Shown: positions 36,249-48,253 of the stretch, one piece after another
Layout of the letters: the number at the start of each line of letters is the position of its first letter
Position numbering within the stretch: position 1 is the first letter of the stretch
Assembly (NCBI GenBank): GCA_016987375.1
Contig: PJRA01000420.1
Location: 111,696-175,695 of the forward strand
Direction: 5' to 3'
Length of the DNA: 64,000 nucleotides
Source of the DNA: Brachionus koreanus
Lineage: Eukaryota; Rotifera; Eurotatoria; Ploima; Brachionidae
Program-made: the position numbers and the translations under genes
Notes under the pieces: generated by a model
Told to the model about the DNA's origin: nothing
Databases searched by the model: none
Seen by the model: only the letters and a program-made list of their open reading frames with translations

Positions 36249-36743
36249 GTGTCGGTGACTTTGCACACTGATATTGGAGACATAAAATTAGAATTGTACT
36301 GTGAATCAGCGCCAAAAGCATGTAAAAATTTTCTAGCTCTTTGTGCCAGTGGTTACTATGATGGATGTGTGTTTCATCGGAATATAAAAGGCTTCATTGT
36401 GCAGACTGGAGATCCAAGCAATACCGGAAAAGGTGGTAAAAGCATTTGGGGCGATTTTTTCGAAGACGAATTTGACGAACATATAAAGCATAATAAAAGA
36501 GGCATGGTGTCCATGGCAAACAAGGGTCCTAATACCAATGGAAGTCAATTTTTCATAACATATTCAAAGCAATCCAATTTGGATATGAAGTACACAATTT
36601 TTGCTCATGTGATCGATGGGTTTGAAATATTGGATGAATTGGAAAAAATTCCGGTTAACGAAAAAAACTATCGGCCTAACTATGATATAAAAATTAAAAA
36701 TGTCACTATACACGCTAATCCTATAGCTGAATTAGAAAGTTAA
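36249..36743 (+). CDS. PPIL3: Peptidyl-prolyl isomerase, cyclophilin-like 3
   Basis: A 164-residue single-domain cyclophilin (PPIL3 usually about 161) starting SVTLHTDIGDIKLELYCE. Active-site residues are present: FHRNIKGFIVQTGDP (the Arg and the FxxxQ core) and GSQFFITY. The position of the catalytic Trp in classical cyclophilins carries His/Tyr-type changes seen in spliceosomal PPILs. PPIL3 is associated with the spliceosome. The frame has no ATG: it begins with GTG right after AAATTAAG, which looks like a splice acceptor, so only TG of the expected start codon is encoded here. The A would have to come from an upstream exon or a spliced leader, and no AGT donor exists in the 143 bases back to the PORCN stop. 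The first coding bases are therefore uncertain. Confidence 0.92.
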   Translation: MSVTLHTDIGDIKLELYCESAPKACKNFLALCASGYYDGCVFHRNIKGFIVQTGDPSNTGKGGKSIWGDFFEDEFDEHIKHNKRGMVSMANKGPNTNGSQFFITYSKQSNLDMKYTIFAHVIDGFEILDELEKIPVNEKNYRPNYDIKIKNVTIHANPIAELES

Positions 36744-36903
36744 AAAGTTTAAATTCAAATCTTTGTATCTGTAATAAATTGTATTTTTATTATTTTAAAA
36801 AGAAAAAAATAATTTATTTATCTATTTTATTTGATGCTTTTAGTCAAGCATTATTATTTTTTTTTAAACAAAAAAATTTTTTTATCAAAATTTATTTTTG
36901 AGA

Positions 36904-37667
<764 letters not shown>

Positions 37668-37912
37668 TTTTTTTTTTTAAATTTATTCAAAAATCCTCAA
37701 ATAAATATATTAAAAAAAAAAAAAACTGTTTCTATGACAACAAAAATTTTTTTCATTTAAAAAAAAAGACAAAAATACTGTTCATATTTGAAAAAATTTT
37801 TTAAATTTCAAAATTTTGTTTCTATGGCAACCGATTAAGTCAAATTTTCAAAAATTCCTCTCAGAATTAAAATGTTTTAAAAATTATTCTAAATAAATAA
37901 TCGAACATTGAT

Positions 37913-40900
37913 ATGTCAGATAAGGTAAATATTTAAATTTAAGTTAAAATTTAGTTTAATTTTTCAAAAAAGAAAAGTCGAAAGTATAAATCGGATTTTG
38001 GATTATCCGACATTGGCAATAGTTCGAAGCGCTATGACCAAGAAGAAAAGCACCGGTCGAAAAAATCAGACAAGTACGATGACGATAGAAAATCGCGTTC
38101 CAAAGATGAAGCCAAAAAAAGTGAAAAACGCTACGATGAAGAGAAAAATGAAAAATCTCGTCATCGTTCCAAAGCCAAAGAAGATCGAGAGTACAAAGAG
38201 TCTCGTCATCACCGATCCAAATACGACGATGACGAGTACGAGCGATCAAAATCAAAGCACAGGTCTAAAAATAACGATGATTATGATGATAGAAAAAAAT
38301 CACATTCAAAACCATCAAAGTATGACGATGATCGGGATTATAAAGAGTCTAAGCAAAGGTCCAGGGATGATGAAAAGTCACGGTCTAAGCATAGATCTGA
38401 GTATAAAGAAGATAAACATGAGCCAAAAATGCATTCTAAAAAAGACAGAGAAGAAGACAAAAAAAAGAAGGTCGAAGAGGAACAAATTGTTGAAGAAGAG
38501 TACAATTATGACGACGATTTTGATGATGATTTTGAGAGCGATAGTGAAGAAGAGTCAAAACTTGTGGTTGAAACAAAAAAGGCTGATTCGGATGAAAGAA
38601 AAAGTTCGTCCAAATCAAATGAATCAAAGCAGTCTAGCGAAAGAAAATCCAAGGTTAGATATGAAGACTATGATGATTATGATGATTATAAGGACACTAG
38701 AGGACGAGTAATCAAAGCCAATGCTTTGGTAAAAATTCCCACTGATTCGGTTGAGGTTTTTTCTAGTAAAATTTACTTCAATCATGATTCGAGTGATAGA
38801 CAGAGACGTAGAGCTAAAGATTTGTTTAAAAATTTAATTGAATTGGATGCGAAAAAGTTTAGTCTTTTGGACATAAATCCGGTCGAGATGCGAACTGCAC
38901 ACTCGGCTCATTTGAGACATGAAAAAATTCAGACCAATGATGACAATGTTGAAATTGACTGTCAAACAGATGAAATTGAATATGTTACTAGATGGACCCA
39001 AAATCCGCCTGATGACTCTAAAGGATATGGAACAGGTAATTGGAAATTTTATTTTTTCGAAATGGAAAAAAAAATTTTTTTTTGGGCGTCCTCTTGGTAG
39101 ATGACAAAAATATACCGCTAGAAAAGGAATTAAGTGTTTAAATTTTTATTTACAAAAAAAAACAAATTATACACAAAAAAAGGGGAAAAAAAGAAGTTTA
39201 TTTGAGTTAACTTTTTTTTAACTTCCACTTTAGTTTCTTCATTTGTTACTATTTGACTTGACTCTAGCAAATATTGCATTTTCTTTTTCAACTTGTTCAG
39301 CCTGTCTTTCAGTAAACATTCTGTTTATCGCACCCCGATGAAGAGTTTGGTCAATGTAATCCAAATGATCATCTTCGTCCTCTTCATCAAAATTAATTAA
39401 CACTAGAAGCATCAAGCATTTTTTCACTTTTTTTTTAATTCAAAAATATTTTATAAAAAAACTATAACAATTTTAGAAAGTAATATCATTTTATAAAGAA
39501 AATTTTAAAATCTACATTAATCAAAAAAGATATATTCATTTGAAAAATCTATTCAAAAGATACCAGGATTTAAAAATTTTCAAAAGAGCCAAAATTAATC
39601 AAAAAAATTAAGGAAAAACATATTTTTCTTAGAATTAAAAAAGTATATTTTTATGTGTTAAAGATTTCAGGATATTTTTAAACTGAAACGTCCTCTTTTT
39701 TCTAGGAGGTTTGTTTGAATCAATGTTTTTAATTCAAATTGATGTAATCAGCTAAGCGAACATTGGATTATTATTGTCATTACGCTCATCTTTGCTTTGT
39801 AATGCTAACGCATTTTTTCTATTGGCTTACCTTATTCATCTACTACTTTATAAATTATTTTATCTACTTTTTGATTTATTTAGCTACAAATATAATTAAT
39901 TAATTCGAATACAATAAATTAGCAACTAGTAAAAATACTAGTCATCTCTTTCTATTCATTAATAAATAGACACAACTAAAAATTAATCTTGTTCTTTTGT
40001 TCTTCACTGTTTTGAGAGCAGTAAAACAAACATTTATTATTATTATTATTATTATTTATTCAGAAAACACCTCATGGGCGATGTTAAAAAAAAGAAAAAG
40101 AAAAAATAGAAAATTAAAAATAGTAAAAATAGTAAAAATAAAATCTATTTTAATATGATTTGAGGAGTAGTTCTAGGATTTTTCTGTTTTTATTCACTTG
40201 ATTCTTTAAAAAGGTATCTAATTGACTCCATCGTTCCATCTTTGCTTTCTCTTTGTTAAGCTTGTTTTCAAGATTTATCCTATCACTTGCTTTGGCTGCC
40301 ATATTTTCTATATTGTCTTTTTCTTCTAGGATAGTTTTCATTTCATCCATCACGGATTTTTTGCTAGTTCTATTTTCTTTATCCCTTGTTTCATTTAGGA
40401 TATTGTTCACTAGTGTTTTTGTAAATTTGTTGTTTGCTAATCTCATTATGAAGGACAGTTTTCTCTTTACCAATACTCTCTCCATTGGTTCCATATTAAG
40501 GCGGCCATAAGTTTTGTTGTTCTTGATCTCTTACAGAGTCCAAACATTTTATTCACCAAGTTACCATCTGTTGTTTTAATTTTTCTTAAGTGAATTTGGT
40601 TAAGCTTGATTGCCTCGCATCCATAGATGAGTATTGGTCGGCAGAATGTCTTGCAATGGCGGGTTTTGATATTTGTTTTTAGCTGTGTATTCATTATGCC
40701 AATGTTTCCTATGCTGTATTCGCTTTTTATCATATTTTTTATCCTTTGCTCTACATGATCACTGTTGTCGTTTTTCGAATTGATCATCACTCCGAGGTAT
40801 TTTTTTTTTTGGGTATTTTCTATGTTTTTGAGCCCATTTTAATCTCTATCATTTTTTCTCTATTTTTTTGCTACCAAATGTAATGAGTTGAGTCTTTTCT

Positions 40901-43306
40901 GGGTTTTACATTTAATAAAAGTTTATTTTTTACAAATATGTCATATTATTGAAAAAAAGACAAGTTTGTTTTTAAAGCTAAAAGGGCACTTATGCCACAT
41001 GTGAGTCAAGTTTTAAAAACATTAATTGTCTTCTGATACTAAAAATTTTCCTTAAATTTTTAATTTTAAATATAAACATCTATTATTCGACCAAATATTT
41101 TATTTTAAATAATCATACACTTTTCAAATGTCCTTTTCAAGAAACATAAAATTTTGAAATATTATTTTTTTGCCACTACCACCTTGAGTATCAACTTGGA
41201 TCTTTAAATTCTTTGAACTTTTTGAATTGCTTGAGCTTGGATACCAAAAGTGAACAAAAACTTTTAAATGAACACTTCAAGGGCTATGAAATCTAAGAGA
41301 GTCGCCAGTAACATGAAGGCCAATAATCACAATAGAGCAAGGAGAGCAGCAAAGGTTAATGCAAAGGATCTACTTGACTGAAAATCAAAAGTAAAGACTC
41401 TCTGCTCTTTCTAAGTATTGATTAAGGAGAGAAAATAATATTTTTCTTTAATATAATAAGAAATCGAATATGTTGTGACAAAATATTTTGATTTTATCTT
41501 AATTAATTTTCTTATATAAAAAAATCTCAATAGGTAAATCTTATTAAACTTTTGCTTAATAAATTCTCATGTTCACTCATGAAACAGCATCAATTGCAAT
41601 ACTGTGTACTTGAAGAATAAATTTTATTTAGTTGAATTTTTTTGACGACTACCTTCAATTTTTTTATTTTAAAATTAAAAAATAAAAAGAAAAAATTTTA
41701 ATTTAATTTTATTTATAGAAAATGAAAAATTTAAACAAGAAAATTCGGACGATATATTGCAAAAATTTCGTGTTACCATAAACACAGACAGTTTGCTCAA
41801 TTTTCTTGACAAATCATCCAAGGTAATCGAAAAACTAATTAAAAATGATAGCGAATCGTCAAATATTAAATTGGAAAATAAAAAATCGGACCTGGAAATG
41901 TCACAAGGCTTCACAGTGTTTGATTTACCCAAGCAAATATCAAAGATATTCAAACACTATCGATTGACTAGTTGTACGTTTAACCAAGAAGACGCCAATT
42001 ACATTGTATGTTCGTACAATTTGCCCGATGACATTCACAGCGAGCCGAGTTTGCTACTTGTTTGGAATTTACTTGAGCCCAAAGTGCCGTACAGAGTATT
42101 GAGCTGTGAAGCAAAGTCAACATGTCTCAGCTACATGTCTTTTATGGTTCTATCGGGCAATCTAGATGGCTCAATGTGTCTATGGGATTTGCGCGAGTCC
42201 AATTCAATCCACTCTTTCAGCAATAAAAACAAACAAATAGACCAAGTCAACACAGTCCGCTTGCCAACATATACCACAGCTGGTGTCTTAATTAACGAAA
42301 ATCACATGAGTGAGGTTAGAGCTATCATTAATCTTCAAAATCAAAGTGATAAAAATGTTTTCATGCAAATAGCTTCTCTTGAAATTGAAGCTAGACTAAT
42401 TATTTGGACTGTAATTGAGATAAAAAACAGTGATTTAACTGTATTCGAAACTGATCTTGGTTTATTACCAGGTGGAAAACTAAAACTAGTCAAAAGTTCT
42501 CAAATACCGCTTAATAATATAATTTGGAGTCCATTTGGCAGGACAGAGTATCAAACATTGAGCATGACTAGTTCACTTCTTCAGCCTAATCATTTTTTTA
42601 TTGCCACTAATATTGTATGTAAATAGAATTTTTTTTTATTTTTAGTAAATTTTTTTTTTTTTTTCAGGGTCAAATAATTCATATAAACAGAAAAGGAGGG
42701 GAATTTTCATCATCAGTGATGAAATCTAATTTTTCAGATAGTCTTTTGATTGTTACTGATTTGGCTTTTCATCATGAAATGTCCGATTTAATTCTATCTT
42801 GTTATGCCAACGGTGAAATTAGGCTTTATCACACCAATTATGGTAATTATTTTCAAATAATTTTTAAGAGAAAAAAAAATAAGGAATTTATTTGGAATAG
42901 TGACGCCGATTAAAACATGGAATTTGGGATGCTTGGGAAGAAGAATAAAAGAAATAAAGTGGATTGAAAGTCGTAGCAGTTGTTTTTCGGTGATTGATGA
43001 ACGTGACTGTTTGTATTTGTGGGACTTGTTAGAAGACGACACTCAGCCTGTCTTGAGCAAAGATCTGAACGAGTAAGCTTAAAAATTTGAATTTTTTTTT
43101 CATTTAAAACTTTTGAATAATTTAGGTTCGCAGGAATTAGCTATTCAAAAGCTAGTCTAGAAGATTCAACTGTACCATTTGCATATTTCAAACGAGATTC
43201 TAAATCTATTGAGATACATCTTTTTGGCAAAGATTGGCTTCGAAAGTCTGAAAAAGAATCGAAAAAATTCTCTAAATTAATTAAAAATTATTTAATAAGC
43301 TTTTAG
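37913..43306 (+). CDS. DYNC2I1: Dynein-2 intermediate chain 1 (WDR60)
   Basis: Seven exons (37913-37924, 37973-39035, 39101-39133, 41719-42614, 42668-42842, 42901-43072, 43126-43306) close to 843 residues. The N-terminal third is highly charged, with repeated Ser-Arg/Lys and Tyr-Asp-Asp units (DKYDDDRKSRSKDEAKK), as in WDR60. The conserved ETDEIEYVTRWTQ-type block follows (here QTDEIEYVTRWTQNPP). The C-terminal half has WD repeats: LSGNLDGSMCLWDLRES, DLGLLPGGKLKLVKS, CYANGEIRLYHTNYG and DCLYLWDLLED. It is an intermediate chain of the retrograde intraflagellar-transport motor, in the cytoplasm and cilium. Exon 1 is only four codons, exon 3 only 33 bases, and intron 3 (2.6 kb) holds a retrotransposon relic and an antisense frame. 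It is shorter than the human protein (1066), mainly in the N-terminus. Confidence 0.9.
39239..39427 (-). CDS. Antisense acidic reading frame in WDR60 intron
   Basis: Sixty-two codons ending in TGA, with the non-random segments NFDEEDEDDHLDYIDQTLHR and AINRMFTERQAEQVEKENAI. A canonical AATAAA lies about 35 bases downstream on this strand. An acceptor-like TGATGCTTCTAG sits just upstream of the acidic part, so it may be a terminal exon rather than a complete gene. I find no upstream exon and do not recognise the family. Its position inside a plus-strand intron suggests a nested gene or a retrocopy. Confidence 0.4.
   Translation of the reverse strand: MKKCLMLLVLINFDEEDEDDHLDYIDQTLHRGAINRMFTERQAEQVEKENAIFARVKSNSNK
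40030..40950 (-). pseudogene. 5'-truncated non-LTR retrotransposon
   Basis: On the minus strand, a PEKTQLITFGSKK segment is followed by the thumb motif YLGVMI, joined in frame to a 107-codon frame with FCRPILIYGCEA and the KLMAAL region. A second frame then continues past RVLVKRKLSFIMRL to the ORF end at 40150. Frame changes and stops mark it as dead. The 3' part has a short hairpin-containing tail and an (AAT)n tract, as seen in several non-LTR families. The RT core and endonuclease are missing. Confidence 0.7.
41285..41410 (+). pseudogene. Second non-LTR ORF2 C-terminal fragment
   Basis: A degraded plus-strand frame with NMKANNHNRARRAAKVNAKD and KSKVKTLCS parallels the end of the 10615-10840 fragment (KVKAKDRLE, KSQVMTLCS). 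One stop is visible inside. Confidence 0.5.
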
Positions 43307-43437
43307 ATTTTTTGTTTATTTATTTATTTTTTTTTCAATAATAAATTTTAAGATAAAAATTGCATTATTATTTCAATTAGTTCTTGTATTTAGAAAATTT
43401 TTACTTTGAAACAATGTAAAATTTTTTATTAGCTGTA

Positions 43438-43869
43438 CAGTGTAACCTTGTTAATTCGACCATGTTCGGAGAGTCTGATTATGTCGGATTATAGAGAATA
43501 CCGGACACTTAATAATCCAGAATTAATAAATTTCTAAAAAATGTCGGAATAAAAGAATTTATTATGTANNNNNNNNNNNNNNNNNNNNNNNNNNNNNNNN
43601 NNACAAATTTACAATTTAAAATAAACCTTATAAAAAAATATATAGAAAATATTTTTTTTGGTCGGATTAGTAAACAAATTTAACGTTAATTTTTTTTAAA
43701 AAGGGAGGTTCAATTTTGGTCGGATTTTAAAGCTAATCCGACACAAAAATTCTGTATTAGCAAATTTTTTTTTGTATTGAATAGATTATTGATGTAATGG
43801 GAATTTAAAATTTTGTCGGAATTCCGAAAATTCCGAATATTTGAGAACCGTAATAACAAGGTTAGACTG
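43438..43869. mobile_element. Pogo/Tigger-like MITE with TA duplication and N gap
   Basis: The left end TA|CAGTGTAACCTTGTTAATTC and the right end, in reverse complement TA|CAGTCTAACCTTGTTATTAC, give about 17 matching terminal bases flanked by TA on both sides. Subterminal TCGGATTA and GTCGGA motifs recur in the body. The centre includes a 34-base N gap (43569-43602). No transposase is encoded. Confidence 0.8.
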
Positions 43870-43989
43870 TATACAGCAAGGGTCTTGCGAAAAGTATATT
43901 TAGATCAATAAAAATACAGTAAAATTGAAGTTTAATAAAAAATTGAAATTAATTTTAGTTTAAGTCTTTATGTTTTCATTAAATATGTT

Positions 43990-44560
43990 TTTTAATCCCG
44001 TTATCATTTTTCATATATTCACGGCAAATAGGACAAAGTTTACCAAATTGGAGGTATGGTTAAAGCTTTTTCTTGATATTGAACAGCTAGTTTCCAAACT
44101 GAATTAATTTGAATACTACTAATCTTTGAACTAATAGACTCATTAATATTCTCATTCTCATTTGAATCTGATACGATGTCATCTGAAGCATTGTTTTTAT
44201 TATTACCCTGAACAATAATTGAATTACTATTTTCAATAGGAGAAACTGTAACATCATCAAAATCATTACCAAAAACAACACTATCAAAATCATCAACAAC
44301 ATCAGCTTGATAATCAAAATCTGAATCCATAAACAACCCAAAAATATTAGACTCTACCATTGATTGTCAAAATTGAGAACTTGCGTCATCATCATCGACA
44401 TCATCAGAATAATTTCTACAAAATAAATTACTGCCTCTTCTTTTCAGGTATTTAGACCAATTTCACAAACTTTTTATCTGGTTAGTCCATGTCCCTGTGT
44501 CTATTTTTGTGAATAATAATAGTCTGAAGATTCTCAGTGAAGTGTAAACTTGGTTCATGA
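43990..44560 (-). pseudogene. Decayed zinc-finger-like element frame
   Basis: A minus-strand frame (44360-44040) rich in Asp/Asn/Ser ends just before a second frame that reads LCPICREYMKNDNGIKKHI and stops. A further upstream frame has FERSLHEPSLHF. The C-x2-C with a downstream His resembles zinc knuckles found in some retroelement proteins. Several stops and frame changes make it a probable relic. Confidence 0.35.
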
Positions 44561-45095
44561 AGTGAACGTTCAAATTTACACCACTAAAAATGAAACAGTT
44601 ATTTACAATTCATGGGAAATCTAAAAAATTAACAAGGAAAAAAATTAGATTGAAAACGAAAACGAAAAAATTAGATTGCACTGTGTTTTTGTCTTAACTC
44701 AAAAGGCTATATTGAGAAATTTTTAATCTTTTAGCCTATTATTTAGTTTTTATCTTAAATTAAAAGTCTTATTTTATTACGAATTTTTTTCTAAATAAAT
44801 AAATTATAATTGTCTTAACAAATTTTGTTTAAAATTATTATTTTTTTTTTGGGCATAAATAAAATTAGATGATTTTATGATGAGTCGAATATTAAAGTCA
44901 AGCCAATTATTAGATTATTTTATATGAAAATTAAAAGAAAAACACCTAATTATCTTTAGTTAAACAAAATTTTGCCAAAATATGTCTCTTCACTTTTTGT
45001 TCTGTTTGGCTCATATATAATCAAAAGATAAAAATAATAAAATTACTGAAATTGCTTAATAAAATTTTTATTTTAATTATACATAAATTTTTTTT

Positions 45096-45605
45096 CTAGT
45101 AATAAAATGGCTTATCGTTTCCACATGGTCCATTAACATTCTCTCTAAAATTGCAAATTTTCAATTCAAAATCAAAAACCAATTGATTGGGACAAGTTAA
45201 AATAATCAATTTTCCTTTGGAGCACATTTTAAATTTCTGGCAATCGTATTCAATGGGAGTCAAATGATCAGATTCATCACATTCATCCATTGCCTGCATT
45301 TTGTACATGTCCATGTTAGATGGCTCATAGCCATTCGGCTCTTGAGAGTACTCTAGTGTATATTCTACTTGTTCAGGTTGATATTCTTCCACTTCGACCG
45401 GGTAGTAAGTAATATTGGTTACTTGAGTGTTTACAATGCTGCTTGTTATGGTCTTGCTTTGAATGGGAGATTCGTACATTTGTTCGGCTTGGGTTTCTTT
45501 TGTATACATTTGGTCATCAGTGGGCATTTCATATCTATACACAAGACCAGCGTTGACCATCAAAGCCAAAGACAAAATTTCCAAGAATAAAATTTTTTTA
45601 AACAT
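45096..45605 (-). CDS. Secreted chitin-binding type 2 (CBM14) protein
   Basis: Single-exon frame of 169 residues. An N-terminal signal peptide (ILFLEILSLALMVNA) is followed by a Gln/Glu/Tyr-rich linker. One peritrophin-A type domain follows at about 108-163, with the six expected cysteines in CDES, DCQKF, MCSKG, TCPNQ, ICNFRE and PCG. Such proteins coat or cross-link chitin in cuticle, lorica, gut lining or eggshell. It ends GNDKPFYY. It lies 108 bases downstream of the carboxypeptidase gene on the same strand. The specific tissue role cannot be told. Confidence 0.85.
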   Translation of the reverse strand: MFKKILFLEILSLALMVNAGLVYRYEMPTDDQMYTKETQAEQMYESPIQSKTITSSIVNTQVTNITYYPVEVEEYQPEQVEYTLEYSQEPNGYEPSNMDMYKMQAMDECDESDHLTPIEYDCQKFKMCSKGKLIILTCPNQLVFDFELKICNFRENVNGPCGNDKPFYY

Positions 45606-45713
45606 TTTTTTTTCTTTATTTTAATATTTTATTTTTTAAGGAAAAAAAAATTATTGTTTAATTTATAGAAGAAAAAAATTAAACTTTTAGTTTAAAAAAT
45701 GAACTTTTAGAAA

Positions 45714-48253
45714 TTAAACGTATCTTTTAAAATCAAAATGTTCCTTGAGAACAGAACTAGCTGATTGTATTGTATAAATGACAATAGATATTTGAAGCTT
45801 TATCACCTCTAATAAGTCATTGTCAGCCTTTTTTTTGTAATTATAAATGGCATCAGTGACTGATGGAAAAACGTCCCCACCGTAAGCATCTGATATACTT
45901 GGCGCATAAATCATATGACTTAAAAAATATTTAAAATTTTTTTTTCTCATCACAAAAAATAACAATGATAAAATTTACTAGTAAGCATTTCGATCTTTGC
46001 CAGCAATGTCCAAAAATGATCTTTCAAAATTTCTCAGCTGGTCGTTGTACATCCTTACTAAGTGATACTTAGATTTGTCTATCGATTCTAATCTTTTATT
46101 AAAATTTTGTGAAACATATGTTAGATTTTTGATAGAATTTTCCAGCAGGTCTAGTTGAATACCTAGGCTAGCCAAATAGTCTTTTTGGTCATTTTTGAAC
46201 AGTTCATATTCTTTTTGAAGTTGTGTAGAAAATCTGTGTACATTAAAAGGCAAAATAAGTTGTTCACTAAGTCGCCTCAAAAGCTCGCCGACAATGATGC
46301 CCAAGATTCGAAAGGTCTCGAATTTAGGATCCAAAAACTCATTGACCAATTTAAATGTCTCATAAGCTGAATGATAGGTCGGATAGCTTGACGAGGCCAT
46401 GTTGGTAAAATAAATATTCTTTTTGTCTCTGGCAAAATACTGTTCTACACATGGAATACCAACCTTTTGCAAAAATGACATGTGATCACTGCCCGAGCCT
46501 AAATATGGACTTATTTCGGGCTCGGTATTGTCTTGATTAGGGTCATTTTTAAGCCACCGATCGAACACACTTTCTTCACTTGTTTGTCTAATACTCTTGG
46601 TTACATCGTAAATAAGATCATGGAGAATTGGCGATGCATAAGCTCTATATGAATAATTGCCTTTGATCATGGTGTCTATGTTAAGATAGGTAATTGAGTT
46701 TGCTTGAAGTTTTTTTAAATATTCTTCGACCCATTCGACAGATCCAATTAGGCCGTATTCTTCGGCTCCCCAACTCAAAAACATCACCGAACGTTTAGGA
46801 GACCATTTGTTTTCTTTTTTAAGCTTCATCATTACACGAGCTAGCTCTAACATGACAGCTGTACCGCTAGATGGATCCAGTGAGCCAAGTGTCCATGAAT
46901 CTCGGTGATTTCCAATCATTACATATCGGTCTAGAAAAAAAAAAGATCATGTCACAAAAAATGTCTTTAAAAAAAAATTTCAAACAAAATTAATTAATTA
47001 TTAAATAAAAGTTTTATTTTAGAAAATAACTTTTGTTTCTCAATTTTTTTACCAGGCTCATCAGATCCTTCAATTAATCCCATTACATTATAAGTTTTTC
47101 TTCTTTCACGTTGATTGAAAACATTAAGAGTAATTGTTCTGTTGTTATCTAATTTTCCACCATAGCTGTACGTCATATTTAATTCACCTTTCCATTCATC
47201 ATTAACCTGATGATTTTTCTCTATAAGCTTGAATAGTTCATAAGCAATAGAATATCCAACTACTTGAGCCGGAATTTTAGGTAGTAAATCATCTATTTTT
47301 TTGTCCGGTAATCTGTAACCATATTCGTTGGATGGATAGAATGGAGTCAATGGATCGCCATCGGTAACCATAACAGTACCGCGTTGAGTTCCTTGATTAG
47401 GCAAAAATTCACCACTAGGATAAATTAAGTCACTGGCCACGGATGGCGCAGCACGCAAAGGGTCATCGTATAAAATGAGTCCTTTTACACCATGCTCTTG
47501 TGCTATTTGAACCTTATTTCCACGGAATATCTTGCCATATCTACAAATAACCAGCTTATTTTTTACATCATAGCCTGAATCGAACAAAGTTTTAAAATCT
47601 TCTTCCATACAAAAATTTGCATAGTACAATTCATCCTAAATTTGGAACAATTGAAAAACAAAATGTTATTTTTTTTTCAGTTTTACTGAAGAGGCTGAAC
47701 CACTTTTGGCATAGGCCAAAAAAGGTTTAGACACAGGACTAACTCCAGGATCATATGTTGGCTCATCAATATCATAATTCTTTTCCAATTTTGATGATGA
47801 ATTGTATATTTGAATGCTATTTTAAAATTAATAATTTTATTTAATTAAACAAATTATTTTCAAACAAAAAAAAAAACACTTGTTAAATTTTTTCTCATCT
47901 GGATAATCGAGAAGTACATCGTATTCAAAAATGTCATAATGGTCCAAGCCAAAGTCCTTAAACGAGTCAATAATGTAATCAGCTGACTTTTTGTCCATTT
48001 CAGTGCCACCTTGATGTGGCAAGAAAGTAATGTTTCTTAAATAGTTTCTAATCGAATCGGCATTTACTTCTTGGATTAAATGCTCGACTCCGTTTGGATC
48101 AAAATCTCGAATTAATCTCTTGTAATAGTCAACTGTGTCTTGGTCAAGTTTTTTTGCGTCTTTGCTAAAAAAACCGATCAAAAAACCCAAACCAATGGCC
48201 ACTATCACCCCGAAACTTAGAAGCAATAAAAAATTTTTTGAAGATAAATTCAT
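45714..48253 (-). CDS. FOLH1: Glutamate carboxypeptidase II-like membrane metallopeptidase (M28B)
   Basis: Exons 48253-47880, 47816-47687, 47635-47053, 46930-45979 and 45918-45714 give 747 residues (human GCPII 750). A short cytosolic N-terminus precedes a type II membrane anchor (about 8-30). A protease-associated segment with RYGKIFRGNKVQIAQEHG and SNEYGYR follows. The M28 peptidase core has all zinc ligands and the base: H371 (GNHRDSW), D381 (SLDPSSG), E419-E420 (WGAEEYGL), D448 (LNIDTM) and H549 (YPTYHSAYET). The C-terminal dimerisation domain ends near YAPSISDAYGG. It is a cell-surface exopeptidase expected to clip C-terminal Glu or similar residues from peptides or folyl-polyglutamate. 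FOLH1, NAALAD2 and NAALADL1 cannot be separated by eye, so the symbol marks the family. Confidence 0.92.

Larger units (their letters stand above)
39134..41718 (+). other. 2.6 kb WDR60 intron with retroelement debris
   Basis: Donor GTGTTT, acceptor TTTATAG. Contents: an antisense frame (39239-39427), AT-rich filler, a non-LTR relic on the minus strand (40030-40950) and a second retro fragment on the plus strand (41285-41410). Confidence 0.7.
43307..45095. other. Intergenic with MITE and zinc-finger-like relic
   Basis: Carries the pogo-like MITE at 43438-43869 and a degraded minus-strand coding relic at about 43990-44560. The rest is AT-rich, with no further gene seen. Confidence 0.55.

Noticed and set aside
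37998..38711. 237-codon plus-strand frame rich in Lys/Met/Ser
   Set aside because: Shadow frame of the WDR60 low-complexity exon; the true frame has WDR60 motifs and correct splice phases.
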